From contig NZ_RHHV01000006.1 in NCBI RefSeq assembly GCF_003710905.1, positions 1 to 64,000 on the forward strand: 64,000 nt of DNA, written 5' to 3'. Position numbers and translations under genes: made by a program. Source of the stretch: Brevibacillus parabrevis. Its GTDB lineage: Bacteria > Bacillota > Bacilli > Brevibacillales > Brevibacillaceae. Shown piece by piece: positions 33,505 through 48,500 of this stretch (within the stretch, counting starts at the first letter, position 1; the number at the start of each line of letters is the position of its first letter). Below the pieces are notes generated by a model. That model saw nothing but the letters and a program-made list of their open reading frames with translations. It was not told the origin of the DNA and ran no database searches.

Positions 33505-36500
33505 GTGACGCCTGATTGCTCCTCTAGCAGCCCGGCAAGCTTTTCGCTCATTCCGGCCACATCTGGATGTTCGAACAGCGTGCGCAGCGGGACATTGACG
33601 CCAAATGCTTCTTTTAAACGGGAGACGGCTTGCGTAGCCAAAAGCGAATGTCCGCCCAGTTCAAAGAAATCATCGTAAACGCCGACGCGCTCTACAGAAA
33701 GCACTTGTGCCCAAATGTTCGCCACGATTTCTTCGATCGGCTTGCGCGGCGCCACGTACGCTTTGCCTGTCTCGGCATGTCCGTAGTCAGGAGCTGGAAG
33801 GGCGCGGCGATCCACTTTTCCGTTGACCGTGAGCGGAATTTTTTCCAGCCAGACGTAGCCTGCTGGCACCATGTATTCCGGCAAGGTCGACTTCAAGTAG
33901 CGGACAAGCTCTGCTTCATCCGGCTGCTGCCCGGTCGCGGCGACCAGATAAGCCGCCAGACGTTTGTCTCCCGCTCCCTCCTGCCGTGCGATCACGACGA
34001 CATTTTGCACCGCTGGATGCTGTCTGAGCGCATTTTCGATTTCCCCCAGCTCGATGCGGTAGCCGCGGATTTTCACCTGGTCGTCGATCCGGCCGAGAAA
34101 TTCCAGCTCGCCGTTTTCCAAGTAACGCACCAGGTCGCCCGTCCGGTACAGTCGCTCGCTTGCTTGGCCGAACGGGTTCGCGATAAAGCGCTCTGCTGTA
34201 AGCTCGGAACGGTTCCAGTAACCTCTCGCTACCCCTTTTCCGCCGATGTACAGCTCACCTGGCACACCGATTGGCACAGGTTGCAGATGAGCGTCCAGCA
34301 CGTAGACCGTCGTATTGGCGATCGGGCGGCCAATTGGCGGATTTTTGCCGTCGTCCTGGCAATGCTTGAGCGTAGCCGTGACGGTTGTTTCGGTCGGTCC
34401 GTAGCAGTTGATGAATTGACGGCCTGTAGCGTAGCGGGCGACAAGCTCCCGGCTTGGCGCTTCCCCTCCGACAATGATCGTCCGCAAGTCTGGCAAATCT
34501 GCTTCTGGCAAGGCAGCCAGCACAGAGGAAACCATCGCGAAGGTCGTAATTCGTTGCTCCTGGAGCACCCGGATCAGCTCTGGTCCCGGCAAAAGCGACT
34601 CGCGATCCTCGATTACGAGTGTCGCTCCGGCGAGCAGGCTCATGACGATCTCCGAGACCGACACGTCGAAGCTGAACGAGATGAATTGCAGGACGCGGCT
34701 GGTCGCATCGATCTGGAAATGGCGGATCAAGTCATAGGCCAAATTGATCACGCTGCGATGCTCGATCATTACGCCTTTTGGCAATCCGGTCGAGCCGGAC
34801 GTATAGATCACGTAAGCGAGATTGTGCTCGCCGACGCTCGTTTCCGCGTTTGTGACAGGCTCGTTCGCCAATTCGTCGCTGTCCAGGCAAATGACCTGAC
34901 GGGACGAAGCTGGCAGTCTGTCTGTAAGTGAAGCCTGCGTCAACAAAACGCTCGCCTGCGAATCCTCGATCATGTAGGCAATCCGTTCTTGCGGGTGCGC
35001 CGGGTCGAGCGGAACGTAAGCTGCCCCTGCTTTCATCACGCCGAGGAAAGCGACGATCATTTCCGGAGAACGCTCGACGCAAATGCCTACCAGCTCATCC
35101 GGTTTTACCCCTTCAGCAAGCAATCGGTGGGCCAACTGGTTTGCCCGCTCGTTCAACTCGGCATAGGTCAGTTCCACGTCCTTGTAGACGAGAGCAACGG
35201 CATCCGGCGTCTTTTCCACTTGCTGTTCAAACGCCTGATGGACGCATAGCTGCTGCGGGTAGGCCACGCTCGTCTCGTTCCAGTCGACCAAAACTTGCTG
35301 GCGCTCGCGCTCACTGATCATCGACACGTCCTGGAGACGTTGTTCCGGCTTTGCTGTCATGTCCTGAAGCAACTGAGACATCTGCTGCAACACGCGCTCG
35401 ATTTGCTCAGGCGCAAAGCGGTTTTGCTCGTACTTGATTTTTACAATCAACTCTTCGCCCGGGCCGCAGACGACCGTAAGCGGATAGTTCGTCTGCTCGA
35501 TCGTCTCCACGTCAGACAAGCGCAACTGGTGCTGCTCGTCTTTCACCGACTCCCCGATCGGGTAATTTTCAAAAATGAAAATGCTTTCGAACAAGGCGGT
35601 GTTGCGCGTCATTTCACTCCAGCCCTGGATGTCGACCAATGGCGTGTACTCATACTGGCGAAGCTCCACTTGCTGCTCCTGCATGCCGCGCAGCCATTCC
35701 CGAACGGATTGGTTCGCATCCAAAGCAACGCGAATCGGCAAAGTGTTGATGAAAAGTCCCACCATGCTCTCTACGCCAGGCAGATCGGCGGGACGCCCGG
35801 ACCCTGTCGCACCGAAGACGACGTCATCCGTTCCGCCGTAGCGGCCAAGCATCAGCGCCCACGCCCCTTGCACCAACGTATTCAGCGTCAACTGGTGCGA
35901 GCGGACAAAAGCTTGCAAGCGGGCGGTCGCGTCTTTCGCCAGACGAATTTCTTGCTCCTCGTACCCTTTTGGCAAATCAGCCCGGCCGCCAGTGCTGTTG
36001 CCCATCGCCAGTGGAGTTGGCTCGTAAAAGCCTGCAAGCTGCTCACGCCAAAATTGTTCGGCGGCTTGCAAGTCTTGCCGCTGTACCCACTCTACGTAAT
36101 GAGCGAACGGTTGAACAAAGCTGTGCGCGACTTCTTTTCCTTCTGCCAGAGACAAATAAGCGCTAAACCAGTCTTTCAGCACAATCGGGATGCTCCAGCC
36201 ATCGAGCAAGACGTGGTGGAAGCTCCATGTGAAGCGATACGCACTCTCGCTCAACCGGAACAGCGTCCAGCGCATGAGTGGTGCCACAGCGATCTCGAAG
36301 CTGCGTCGGCGGTCAGCCGCCAAGTATTCGCTCAGCTCCGCTTTTTGCTGGTCAGGCGTCAGATGGCGCAGGTCGATTTTTTCCACGCACGCCTTCACTT
36401 GCTTGCGGACGACTTGATGCGGTTCCGTCAAGCCTTCCCATATAAACGAGGTGCGCAAAATCGAATGGCGATCCACGACTTTTTGCCACGCCTGCTCAAA

Positions 36501-39500
36501 CGCTTCGACATCCAGTCCTTCCACCGTCATCGCCAGTTGAACGACGTAGTCTCCTCCCTCCTGCTCGTACAGAGAGTGGAACAACATGCCGCCTTGCAAC
36601 GGACTTAGCGGATAGACGTTTTCGATCGAGCGATTTTGTCCCAAATACTTGTCGAGCGCGCGCTGATCCATCCGTGCAAGCGGGAAGTCAGATGGCGTAT
36701 AGCCGCCTGCCGCTTCGGACTGGCCGTGCGCAATGATTTCACGCAGCGCTTCCAAATAGTTGTGGGCAAGCTGCTGGATCGTGGCTTCCTCGTGAATGTT
36801 TTCGCTGTACATCCACGTGACGTGGAGCTGCTCCCCTGCAATCACGCTGTTTACGTCGAGCAGGTGCTGGCGAATCGCCTGCTGCCCCACATTGGCGCCT
36901 CTCGCTTCTTGCGCCATCCCGAATTTCGACTCGGGTACAACTGCCTGATCAAACTGTCCGAGGTAGTTGAAGCTGATTTCTGCCTGCGCCTTTTCTGCCA
37001 GACGTTTTTGCAGTTCCGCATCCTCGCTCAAATAACGCAAAATGCCGTAACCGACGCCTTTGTTCGGAATGCTGCGCAACTGTTCCTTGACCGCTTTCAG
37101 CGTGTCTCCCCACGGCTTCGTCGGGTCGACCGAAAGCTGTACCGGGTACAGGCTCGTAAACCAGCCAACCGTCCGGGACAAGTCTGCGCCCTCGATCAAC
37201 TCCTCGCGCCCATGCCCTTCCAGATGAATCGCGACTGTCTGCTCGCCTGTCCAGCGATGGAGCGCTTTGGTCAAAGCGGCAAGCAACACGTCATTGATTT
37301 GCAGACGATATGGCGAGAGCGTATCTTGCAGCAAGGCGCGAGTCTCTTCCGCGTTCAAGGAAAGCATGACTTGTTTAACGGTCGCTTCCGTGTTTTCGCT
37401 TGGCTCGAAGATGCGGTCAATCGGCAGCGGTTTTACCTCGTCCATTTGTTCCAGCCAAAATGCTTTTTCCTGACGAAGCGCTTCGGACGTCGCGTACAAT
37501 CGCAATTGCTCGGCCCACGTCTTGAACGAGGTCGTCTTCGCCGCAAGCTGCACCGCTTGTCCTTTTGCCAATTGCTCGTAAGCGGTTTGCAAGTCTTCGA
37601 GCAAAATGCGCCAAGATACACCGTCTACCACAAGATGGTGAGCGACGATCAACAGACGGCCCGGCTGTTCGGCCCCTAGCTGGAAGTAAACCGCTTGGAC
37701 AACAGGCCCCTCAGTCAGATCGAGGCTCGCTTGCACTTCGCTGGCTATTTCCTCCAGTCGCATCTCTTGCTCCGCCGTCGTCGGGAAGGCGGAAAGGTCG
37801 ACGCTGCGGAAAGGAATTGTCTCGGGAAGTCCTTCAATCCGCTGTGTCCAGCCTTGCTCTGTCCGGCTATAGCGCATGCGCAATGCGTCATGATGAGCGA
37901 GCAGGCACTCGATGGTGCGCTCCAAAACAGCCAAATCCACAGGCTGCTGCACCGTCAAAAGCAAGGATTGATTCCAATGGTGCACAGACGGCTGTTCGGA
38001 GGCGAAGAACCACGTTTGAATCGGCGTGAGCGGCACGTCACCTGTCACGATGCCCTGTTCATTCGGCAGTTTTGTTGCTTCGCTTTCGTCCGTCACTGTA
38101 GCGACGCTTGCCAATTCCGCAATCGTCTGGTTTGCCAAAAGCTGTTTCGGCGTCAGGCGAATCCCCGCCTGGTTGGCCCGGGACACGATCTGGATGCTCA
38201 GAATCGAGTCGCCACCCAGTTCGAAAAAGTTATCGTGTATCCCAACATCCGCTAATCCAAGAACATTTTTCCATATATGCGCAAGCTTGATCTCCAGCTC
38301 GGTTGCCGGAGCTACATAAGTGCCGTCCGCCTCGCTATTGAACAGATCAGGCGCTGGCAATGCGCGGCGATCCACTTTGCCGTTCGGAGTCAGCGGCAGG
38401 TCAGCCATGAAGACAAAAGCCGCTGGCACCATGTACTCAGGCAACAGTTCCTTCAAGTAGCTGCGGAAGTCGCCTGCTTGAACGGCTTGTCCTTCCTGCC
38501 CTTCTCGCTGCACGATATAGGCGACAAGCCGCTTCATCCCCGGCATGTCTTCGCGAACGAGGACAATCGTTTCTTTGACCGCCGGGTGGCTGTACAGAGC
38601 CGTTTCGATTTCACCGAGTTCGACGCGGAAGCCGCGAATGCTCACCTGGTCGTCAGCGCGTCCGATGAACTCGATGTTTCCATCCGGCAAGTAGCGGACA
38701 AGGTCCCCGGTCTTGTACATGCGCGCGCCCGCTTTTTGCCCGTACGGATTCGCGATGAAGCGTTCTCTGGTCAAGTCAGGGCGATGCAAATAACCGCGCG
38801 CCAGGCTGTCTCCGGCGATGTACAGCTCTCCCGCTACGCCAATCGGCACGGGTTGCAGCTTTTCATCGAGCACGTACACCTGCACATTGTCGATCGGACG
38901 GCCGATTGATGGCGCGGATACTTGGCCCGCTGCTGCCGGAACGATGCCTGCCGTGGCGACGACGGCGTTTTCCGTCGGCCCGTATTGGTTCGCCAAAACA
39001 AACGGCAGCGTTGCCGGCGGGTAGTCGTGCAGCTTGTCTCCCCCTGTCAGCATGTAGCGCAGCTTGGCATCGCTCGGCCACTCCAAGGTCAGCAACCGTT
39101 CCGCCAATGGCGTCGGCAAAAAGCTGATGGTGATGCCTGACGCGACGAGCCAATCTCGCAGCTGCTCCGGCACGAGACGGATTTCTTCAGACGGGAGGTA
39201 CAGCGTCGCTCCCTTTGTCAAATACGGCCAGATTTCCCAGACAGAAGCGTCAAAAGCTGTCCCGGCAATTTGCGTCGCCCGGTCTTCTGCGCCCACCTCG
39301 TACGCGCGCTGGTGCCAAGAGACGAGATTTAACAAGGCAGCATGCTCGATCTCTACCCCTTTTGGCGTTCCGGTCGAACCAGACGTGTAAATGACGTAAG
39401 CCAAATTGTCGCGGTTTGTAGCGATCACCGGAGCCACGTCGCTCTCTTCTGCAATGAGACTCCAATCGCGATCCAGGCAAAGGAACGTCGCTCTCGCCTC

Positions 39501-42500
39501 TGGCAATTGCGCAAGCAGATGCTCCTGGGTCAATACGACTGGCATCTCGGCATCTTGCATCATGAATGCGAGCCGCTCTTGCGGATACGCCGGGTCCATC
39601 GGGACGTAGGCACCGCCCGCTTTGAGTATCCCCAGCTGAGCGACGAGCATGTCGATGGAGCGATCCAGGCAAACTCCGACAAGCGTTTCAGAGGTAATTC
39701 CCTGCTTGTGCAAGTAATTCGCTACTTGATTCGCTTTGGCATCCAGCTCGGCATAGGTGATCTGTCCTTCGTCCGAGACGACTGCCAGTTGATTCGGCAG
39801 CTGCTGCGCGATTCGGGCAACCTGCTCATGCACGCACGTATCGCGTTCTGACGGCACGCTCGTATCGTTCCATTGGAAAAGCACTTGCTTACGCTCCTGG
39901 TCGCTGACAAGCGGAATGGCAGTGATCGGTTGCAGCGGATTGACCGAAACAGCTGCAAGCAGGTTGGCGTAATGGCCCGCCATGCGCTCAATCGTCGCCG
40001 GATCAAACAGATCGGTATTGTATTCGAAGGTCGCCATCAGCCCTGCAGGCAATTCGACCGTGGTCAAGGTGATGTCAAACTTCGCGCTGACTCCCTCTTG
40101 ACCGATGTGGAACGGCTCAAGGCGAATGTGCGACAGCGCTTGGGCGTCCATCGGGATGTTTTGCAAAACGAACATCACCTGGAACAGCGGCGAGTAGCTG
40201 AGGCTTCGTTCCAACTCCAGTTCATCGACCAGCTTTTCAAACGGCAGGTCTTGATGGGCGTACGCTTCCAGCGCCGTCTCGCGCACTTTTCCAAGCAAAT
40301 CGCGGAAGGTCGGTTCACCGGACAGGTCCGTGCGCATCGCCAGTGTATTAATGAAGAAGCCGATCAGCGACTCGGTTTCCTGTCTGTTGCGTCCCGCGAC
40401 CGGACTGCCGACGACGATGTCGCTTTGGCCGCTGTAGCGATAAAGCAAGGTCTGGAAGGCAGCGAGCAAGGTCATGAACAAAGTCGAGCCTTCTTCCCGG
40501 CTGAGTGTTTTCAAAGCCGCAAGCCGCTCTGCCGGAAGCGTGATTGTATGCATGGCTCCTTTGTGGCTTTGCACGGCCGGACGCGGACGGTCTGTCGGCA
40601 AGGCAAGCAGCGGTTCTGCGCCACCAACTTTTGCTTTCCAATACGCAAGCTGCTGCTCCAGCACGTCGCCTTGCAGCCAATCGCGCTGCCATGCGGCATA
40701 GTCAGCGTATTGCAGCGGCAGTTCGGCAAGCTGTGGCGTTTCTCCGGCAGACAATGTTTCGTATATGGTCACAAGCTCTTCCATGAATACGTTCATCGAC
40801 CAGCCATCCGCAACGATATGGTGCAGGTTGAGCAAAAAGACGTACTCTTGCTGAGCCATGACGAGCAAACTCGCCCGCAGCAACGGGCCGCGCTCCAGGT
40901 CAAACGGCCGCTTGGCATCTTCTATCGCGAGCTGCAATGCCTTCGCTTCGCGCTCAGCTTCGGCCCATTCGCGCAAATCCACTCGGCCCAGGCTCCACTC
41001 GATTGCCGGGTGAATGATTTGCACCGCTTCCCCGTCTCGATCCGAAAAAGTCGTCCGCAAGCTCTCGTGACGCTGGATCAGCAGCTTGAGACTGCGTTCC
41101 CACGCCTCGACATCCAGTTCCCCGTGCAGACGGGCAGCAGACGGGATGTTGTACAGGGAGCTGTTCGGGATCAGCCTGTCCAGGAACCACAACCGTTGTT
41201 GCGCAAACGAAAGCGGTACATGCTGGTCGCGCGGCACTGGCACGATTGGCTGGCTGCGAAGAGCGGTTTCCCCTTGCAAAAGGGACGCAATCTGTGTACT
41301 GATCGCCGCCGTCGTCGGGTGATCGAACAGCATGCGCAGCGGCAATTCTACGCCAAATGCTTGCCGCAAGCGGGAAATCGCTTGTGTCGCCAGGAGCGAA
41401 TGTCCGCCCCGCTCAAAGAAATCGTCATGCACGCCGATTTTCTCGACGGAAAGCAGTTGCGCCCATATATTCGCTACCATTTCCTCCGTCGGCGTCCGCG
41501 GCGCGACATACTCTTGACGTGTCGCCAAAATCCCCCAATCCGGTGCGGGCAATGCTCTGCGGTCGACTTTTCCGTTCACCGTGAGCGGAATCGCGTCCAT
41601 AAAGACAAAGCCTGCCGGGATCATGTAGTCGGGCAATGTCTCTTTCAAGTAACGGGCAAGCTCCTCTGCCGCTGGTTGTGCTTCGCTCGCTGCCACCATA
41701 TACGCGGCCAGACGCTGCTCCCATGCGATGACAACCGCTTCCTGAATCGCCGGGTGCTGGCTGAGCGCACTTTCGATTTCGCCCAGCTCGATGCGGTACC
41801 CGCGAATTTTCACTTGGGTATCAATGCGTCCGAGGAACTCAAGGTTGCCGTCTGGCAAATAGCGAACGAGGTCGCCCGTGCGATACAGACGCTCTCCTTT
41901 TGCTCCGAACGGATGCGCGATAAAGCGCTCTGCGGTAAGCTCCGGGCGATTCCAGTAGCCGCGCGCCAGTCCTTTTCCACCGATGTACAGCTCGCCGGGC
42001 ACCCCTACAGGTACAGGCTTTTGATTCGCATCCAGCACGTACAAGGTCGCGTTGGCGAGCGGACGACCGATCGGCGCGCTCTTCATCCCCGCGTTGCAAA
42101 GCATCATCGTGGAGCAAACCGTTGCCTCTGTCGGCCCGTAGCAGTTGAAAAACTGACGACGATCCGCATAGCGGGCGACAAGCTCGCGGCTCGGTGCTTC
42201 TCCGCCCACGATCAGCGTCTGCAAATCAGGCAGATCGGCGGCGGGCAGTGCCGCCAGAACCGAAGACACCATCGAGACTGTCGTGATGCGCTTTTGTTGC
42301 AAAACCGAGATTAATTCCGGGCCAGGCAAAAGCACTTCGCGATCCTCGATCACCAAGGCCGCACCTGCGAGCAACGCCATGACGATCTCGGACACAGACA
42401 CGTCAAAACTGAACGACGTAAACTGCAAGACGCGGCTGGATGGCTGAATCCGGAACGCCTCGATCAAGGCATGAGCCAGATTCACCACGCTGTGATGCTC

Positions 42501-45500
42501 CACCATGACCCCTTTTGGCAATCCGGTTGAACCAGATGTGTACATGACATAAGCCAGATTTTGCTCCGTTACCTCGCTTGCCGGATTGGCAACAGGCTCA
42601 TTTGCCAGCGAATCACCGTCCAGGCAAATCACGCGAGCCTTTGTTTCCGGCAAAAGCTCAGCCAAAGATTGCTGCGTCAGCAAAATGCTCGCCTGCGAAT
42701 CTTCGACCATGTAGGCGATGCGCTCTTGCGGCAAAGCCGGGTCGATTGGCACGTAGGCAGCTCCTGCTTTCATCACCCCGAAAATTCCGATGATCATTTC
42801 CGGGGAGCGTTCGACGCAGATGCCGACCAAGGTGTCCGGCTTCACTCCTTGCGCGAGCAGCTGATGCGCCAGTTGGTTTGCCCGCTGGTTCAGCTCGGCG
42901 TACGTCAGCTCCACGTCTTTGTAGATGAGCGCCACGGCATCCGGCGTCTTTTCCACTTGCTGTTCAAAGGCTTGCTGCACGCAAAGCCCGGTCGGATAGT
43001 CCACTTTCGTCTCGTTCCACTCGATCAAAACCTGCTTTTGTTCACTCTGACTAATCATGTTCACGTCAGCCAACAGCTGATCCGGGTTGGCGGTCATCGA
43101 TTGGAGCAAAAGCGTCATTTGCTCCAGCACGCGTTCGATGCGTCCACCGTCAAATCGGCTTTGGTCGAACTTGATTTTCACGAGAAACTCGGCGCCAGGG
43201 CCGCAAACAACCGTAAGCGGGTAGTTCGTCTGCTCGACCGAGTCCACATCCGCGATCTGGAAGCTGTGATCGACTTCTTTGACCGACTCGTCAATCGGGT
43301 AGTTCTCGAAGATGAAAATGCTCTCGAACAGCGGAGCGTTGCGGGCCATTTCACTCCAGCCGTGGATGTCGACCAGCGGCGTGTATTCGTACTGGCGCAG
43401 CTCCACTTGCAGCTCTTGCAGTTCGCGCAGCCACTCCCGGACTTTTTTGCCGGGGTCCAGCGTCACGCGAATCGGCAACGTATTGATGAACAGCCCCACC
43501 ATGTTTTCTACGCCAGGCAAATCGGCAGGACGACCTGATCCGGTTGCTCCGAATACGACATCTGCTTCTTTGCTGTACGTGCCGAGGATCATCGCCCAGG
43601 CACTTTGCACCAATGTGTTCAGCGTCACCTGATGCTGGCGGGCAAAAGCTTGCAGCTCTCGCGTCCGCTCTGCGGAGAAGCGGATGCTGCGCTCGTCGTA
43701 GCTTTTCGTCTCCCCGACAGCTTGCACGGTCTGCCCGAAGTTCACTTGTGTCGGTGCGTAGATCCCTTTCAGATGGTTGCGCCAGAAGCGTTCAGCCCCT
43801 TGCAGGTCCTGACGCTGAATCCACGCGACGTACTGGGAAAACGGATGGACAGCGCCGAGCTGAATGTCTTTTCCGTCAGCCAGAGCCATATAGGCAGCGA
43901 ACCAGTCTTTCATGACCAGCGGCACGCTCCAGCCGTCAAGCAAGACGTGGTGGAAGCTCCAAATAAACCGATAGGCCGTATCGCTGATGCGCAGCAACGT
44001 CCAGCGCATGAGCGGCGGTTCTGTGATCGCGAAGCTGCGCTTGCGATCCTCCTCCAAAAAGGCGTCCCACTCCGCTTTCTGCTGATCGGCGGGCACATGC
44101 CGCCAATCTTGTTCATCCACGACAACCTGGACGTGCTTGCGAACGATCTGATGCGGCGTGGACACCCCGTCCCAAATAAACGATGTACGCAAAATGGAGT
44201 GGCGATCCACGACTTTTTGCCACGCCTGCCGGAAGACGTCGACCTCGACATGGTGCATCGTCATGGAAAACTGAACCACGTAGTCTCCGCCCGCATGTTC
44301 GTACAAGGAATGGAAAAGCATTCCTTCCTGCAATGGCGTCAGCGGATAGACGTTCTCGATCGAGCGATCCCGGCCCACATAGTTGTCGATGGCGCGCTGA
44401 TCCAGTCGCGCTAACGGGAAATCGGATGGGGTGTAGCCCCCTGCCTCTTCTGATCGGCAATGTTCCATAATCTCGCGCAAAGACTCCATGTAATCACGGG
44501 CAAGCGCTTCGATTGTTTCTTGGTTATGGATGTTCGCGTTGTACATCCAGGTGATATGCAATTGCTCCCCGGAAATGGCGCTGTTTACATCAATCAAATG
44601 AGCGCGAATCGCGTCTGCGGCGATATTCGCCCCTCGCGACTCCTCGGCCATGGCGAACTTCGCGCCAGCCGATACTACCTGGTCAAACTGCCCGAGGTAG
44701 TTGAAGCTGATCTCCGGCTTCGTATGGGCTTGCAGTTGCTCTTTCCACTCGTCATCATTGCTGAGGTATTGCAGGATGCCGTAGCCGATGCCTTTTTGCG
44801 GAATGTGGCGCAGCTGCTCCTTGACTGCTTTCAGCACATGCCCCCATGGCTTCGACTGGTCAAAGTCAAGCTGTACCGGATACATGCTCGTGAACCAGCC
44901 AACCGTCCGGGACAAATCCGCACCTTCGATGATTTCCTCGCGTCCGTGCCCTTCCAGATGGACATGCAACGTCTTTTGCCCTGTCCAACGCTGCATCGCT
45001 TTCGCCAAAGCGGCCAGCAATACATCGTTGATTTGCAGGCGGTAAGCGGTAAGCGTCTCATGCAGCAAGGCGCGCGTCTCGTCTGCCCGAAGCGAAAGCG
45101 TCACTTGCTTCGCAGCCGCTTCCGTGTTCTCGTTCGGCTCGTACGGATGATCGACCGGAAGCGGGCTTCCGCCGCTGCTTTGTTGCAGCCAGTACGCTTT
45201 TTCCTGCTCTAGCGTATCCGAGTCGGCATAGGCAGCCAATTTTTCCGCCCACATTTTGAACGAAGTCGTTTTCGCCAGGAACGACACGTCTGCATCATTC
45301 GCCAATCGCTCGTAGGCATGCTGCAAATCTTCGAGCAAAATGCGCCACGAGACGCCGTCGACGACCAGGTGGTGAACGACGAGCAGCAATCGGCCCGCTT
45401 TCTGTTCACCCAGATTGAAATACACGGCTTGAACGACATTGCCTTCCGCAATATTCAGGCTCGCTTGCACCTCGCTGGCGATTTCCTCCAGGCGGGCTGC

Positions 45501-48500
45501 CTGCTCTTGTTCTTGTGTCGAAAGGTCGGACAAATCCACGCAACGGAACGGGGTGTGGTCGCCAAGTCCGTTCATTTGCTGCGTCCACGCGCCATCCACG
45601 AAAGAAAAGCTCATGCGCAACGCATCGTGGTGGGACAGCAAGCTTGCGATGGCACGCTCCAGCACGGATACGTCAACGGGTTGCTGAACGGTCAGCAGCA
45701 AAGATTGATTCCAATGGTGCAACGACGGTTGGTCGGCTGCAAAAAACCACTTCTGAATCGGGGTAAGCGGCACATTTCCCGTCACGATGCCCTGTTCGTT
45801 TTCCCATTTCGTATGGGGCAACTGGCTGGAATCCGCCACGACGCGCAGCAATTCGGCAATCGTCTGGTTTTCGAACAGTTGCTTTGGCGTGAGCCGAATC
45901 CCGAGCTGGTTGGCCCGGGCCACGATCTGGATGCTGAGAATCGAATCGCCGCCCAGTTCAAAAAAGTTGTCGTGGATGCCCACATCAGTGACACCCAGCA
46001 CCGTTTTCCATATATCCGCAAGCTTCACTTCCAGCTCCGTTGCAGGAGCGACATAACCGCTGGCGGCCTCGCTGCGCGCATACTCGGGAGTCGGCAGCGC
46101 CCGGCGATCCACTTTTCCGTTCGGAGTCAACGGGAAGCTGTTCATCTGCACGAAAGCGGACGGGATCATGTACTCAGGCAGCTTATCTTTCAAATACGAA
46201 CGCATCTCGACAGGCTCGACGGTTTGGCCGCCTGCAAAAACGAGGTAAGCGGCAAGCCGTTTGTCGCCAGGGGCATCCTCGCGCACCATGAGAAACGCTT
46301 CTTGCACAGCCGGATGGCGAAGCAGTGCCGTCTCGATCTCGCCCAATTCGATGCGGAAACCGCGGATTTTCACCTGGTTGTCGATCCGCCCGATAAACTC
46401 GATCGCGCCGTCTGGCAAATAACGCACCAGATCGCCCGTCCGGTACAGACGCGAAGCTTTTTGCGGGTCGAACGGATTGTCGACGAACCGCTCTGCGGTC
46501 AGTTCCGGGTTGTTCAAGTAACCGCTGGCAAGCCCATCGCCGCCTATATACAATTCGCCAGCCACGCCCAGCGGAACGGGCTGTCTGTTTTTGTCCAAGA
46601 CGTACACGGTCGTGTTGCTGATCGGTCGGCCAATCGGGAAGGAAGTAATATCTTCCGCCAGCTCTGTGACAGGATAGCAGCACGTAAAAGTCGTGTTTTC
46701 CGTCGGGCCGTAGCCGTTGATTACCGTCACTCCGCCCAGCGCCAGCACTTTGCGCACGTGCGGAACAGAGACGACATCGCCGCCGACGAGCAGTTGGCGC
46801 ACCCCGCGCAAATAGTCCGCGTTATGGTCGACCATGATCGAGAACAAGCCTGCCGTCAGCCAAAGCGTCGTTACTTTGTGCTGCACAATCGCTTCGCCCA
46901 GTTCATCGAGGGATGGCAAATCCGGCGGCATCAGCACCAGCTTGGCTCCGTTCAACAACGCGCCCCAGATTTCAAAAGTAGCCGCGTCAAACGAAACCGT
47001 AGACGCTTGCAGGAATACATCCTCTTCGGTGATCGTGACGTAGTTTGTGTTTTTGACCAGGCGGACGATGCCGCGATGAGCGACGAGAACCCCTTTTGGC
47101 GTGCCTGTCGAACCGGACGTGTAAATGACGTAGGCGAGACTGTCTTTTGTCGCATCCACGGCAGGCGCAAGCGGACTTTCCGCTGCCCACTTTTTCGCAT
47201 CGCGGTCGAGATAGACCGTGCGGCGCTTGCGTCCTTTCCATTGCTTGCCTAGATGTTTTTGCGTCAGCAAAATCGATACGTTGGCATCTGCCAGCATGAA
47301 GGCGAGGCGCTCTTCGGGATAAGCCGGATCGAGCGGCACATACGCTCCGCCTGCTTTCAAAATCGCAAGCAGACCGACGAGCATATCCAGCGAACGGTCG
47401 ACGCACAGCCCGACGAGAGTGCCTGCTTCCACGCCTTGCTTTTGCAAGTAGTTGGCAAGCTGATTCGCTCTCGCTTCCAGCTCGGCATAGGTCAATTGCT
47501 GATCACCCGCAACTGCGGCAATGCGCTCCGGGTGCCGGGTTGCTGTTTCTGCAAACAGTTGGTGCGCCGTTTTGTCGCGCGGATAGTCGGTGGCTGTCTC
47601 GTTTTGCTCCACCACCAGCCTATTCCATTCGCTCTCGCCGAGGAGGGCAAGCTGATCGAGCGACGCTTCCGGTTGCGTGACGATCGACGCCAACAAATGT
47701 TGCAAATGCTCAGCCATTCGCTCAATCGTCGTGCGGTCGAACAAGTCCGTGCTGTACTCAAATGCAGCGACGAGGGTGTCTTCCTTCTCTCGCATCGTCA
47801 AAGTCAGGTCGAACTTGGAAGTCGTCAGATGGCTCTCGGTATCCACTGGCGCAACGTGAAGACCTGCTGTCTCGACGTCCTCCAGCGGGAAGTTTTGCAG
47901 AACGAACATGACCTGGAACAGCTGCGAGTAGCTGAGGCTGCGCTCCAGTTGCAGTTCATCGACCAGCTTTTCAAACGGCACATCTTGATGCGCATAAGCT
48001 GCCAGCGCTGTTTCGCGCACCCGCGCCAGCAATTCGGTAAAGGGCAAATCTCCTGACAAGTTCGTGCGCAAAGCAAGCGTGTTGACGAAGAAGCCGATCA
48101 ATTTCTCGGTTTCCTGACGATTGCGTCCAGCTACCGGACTGCCCACGACGATGTCTTCCTGACCGCTGTAGCGATACAGCAACGTTTGGAAAGCGGCGAG
48201 CAATGTCATGAACAAGGTCGTGTTGGCTTCCTTGCTGAGCTTTTTCAATTTAGCGAGCAAATCGTGCGAAAAGCTCGTCGTGTAAGTCGCCCCTTCGTAG
48301 CTTTGCACGGCAGGACGCGGTCGGTCTGTCGGCAAAGCGAGCAGCGGTTCCGCCCCGCCAAGCTTCTCTTTCCAGTAGGCGACTTGCTGCTCCAATACTT
48401 CGCCCTCCAGCCACTCGCGCTGCCAGGCGGCAAAATCGGCATACTGAATCGGCATTGGCGCAAGCTGCGGCACTTCGCCTTTGCTGTACGCTTCGTATTG

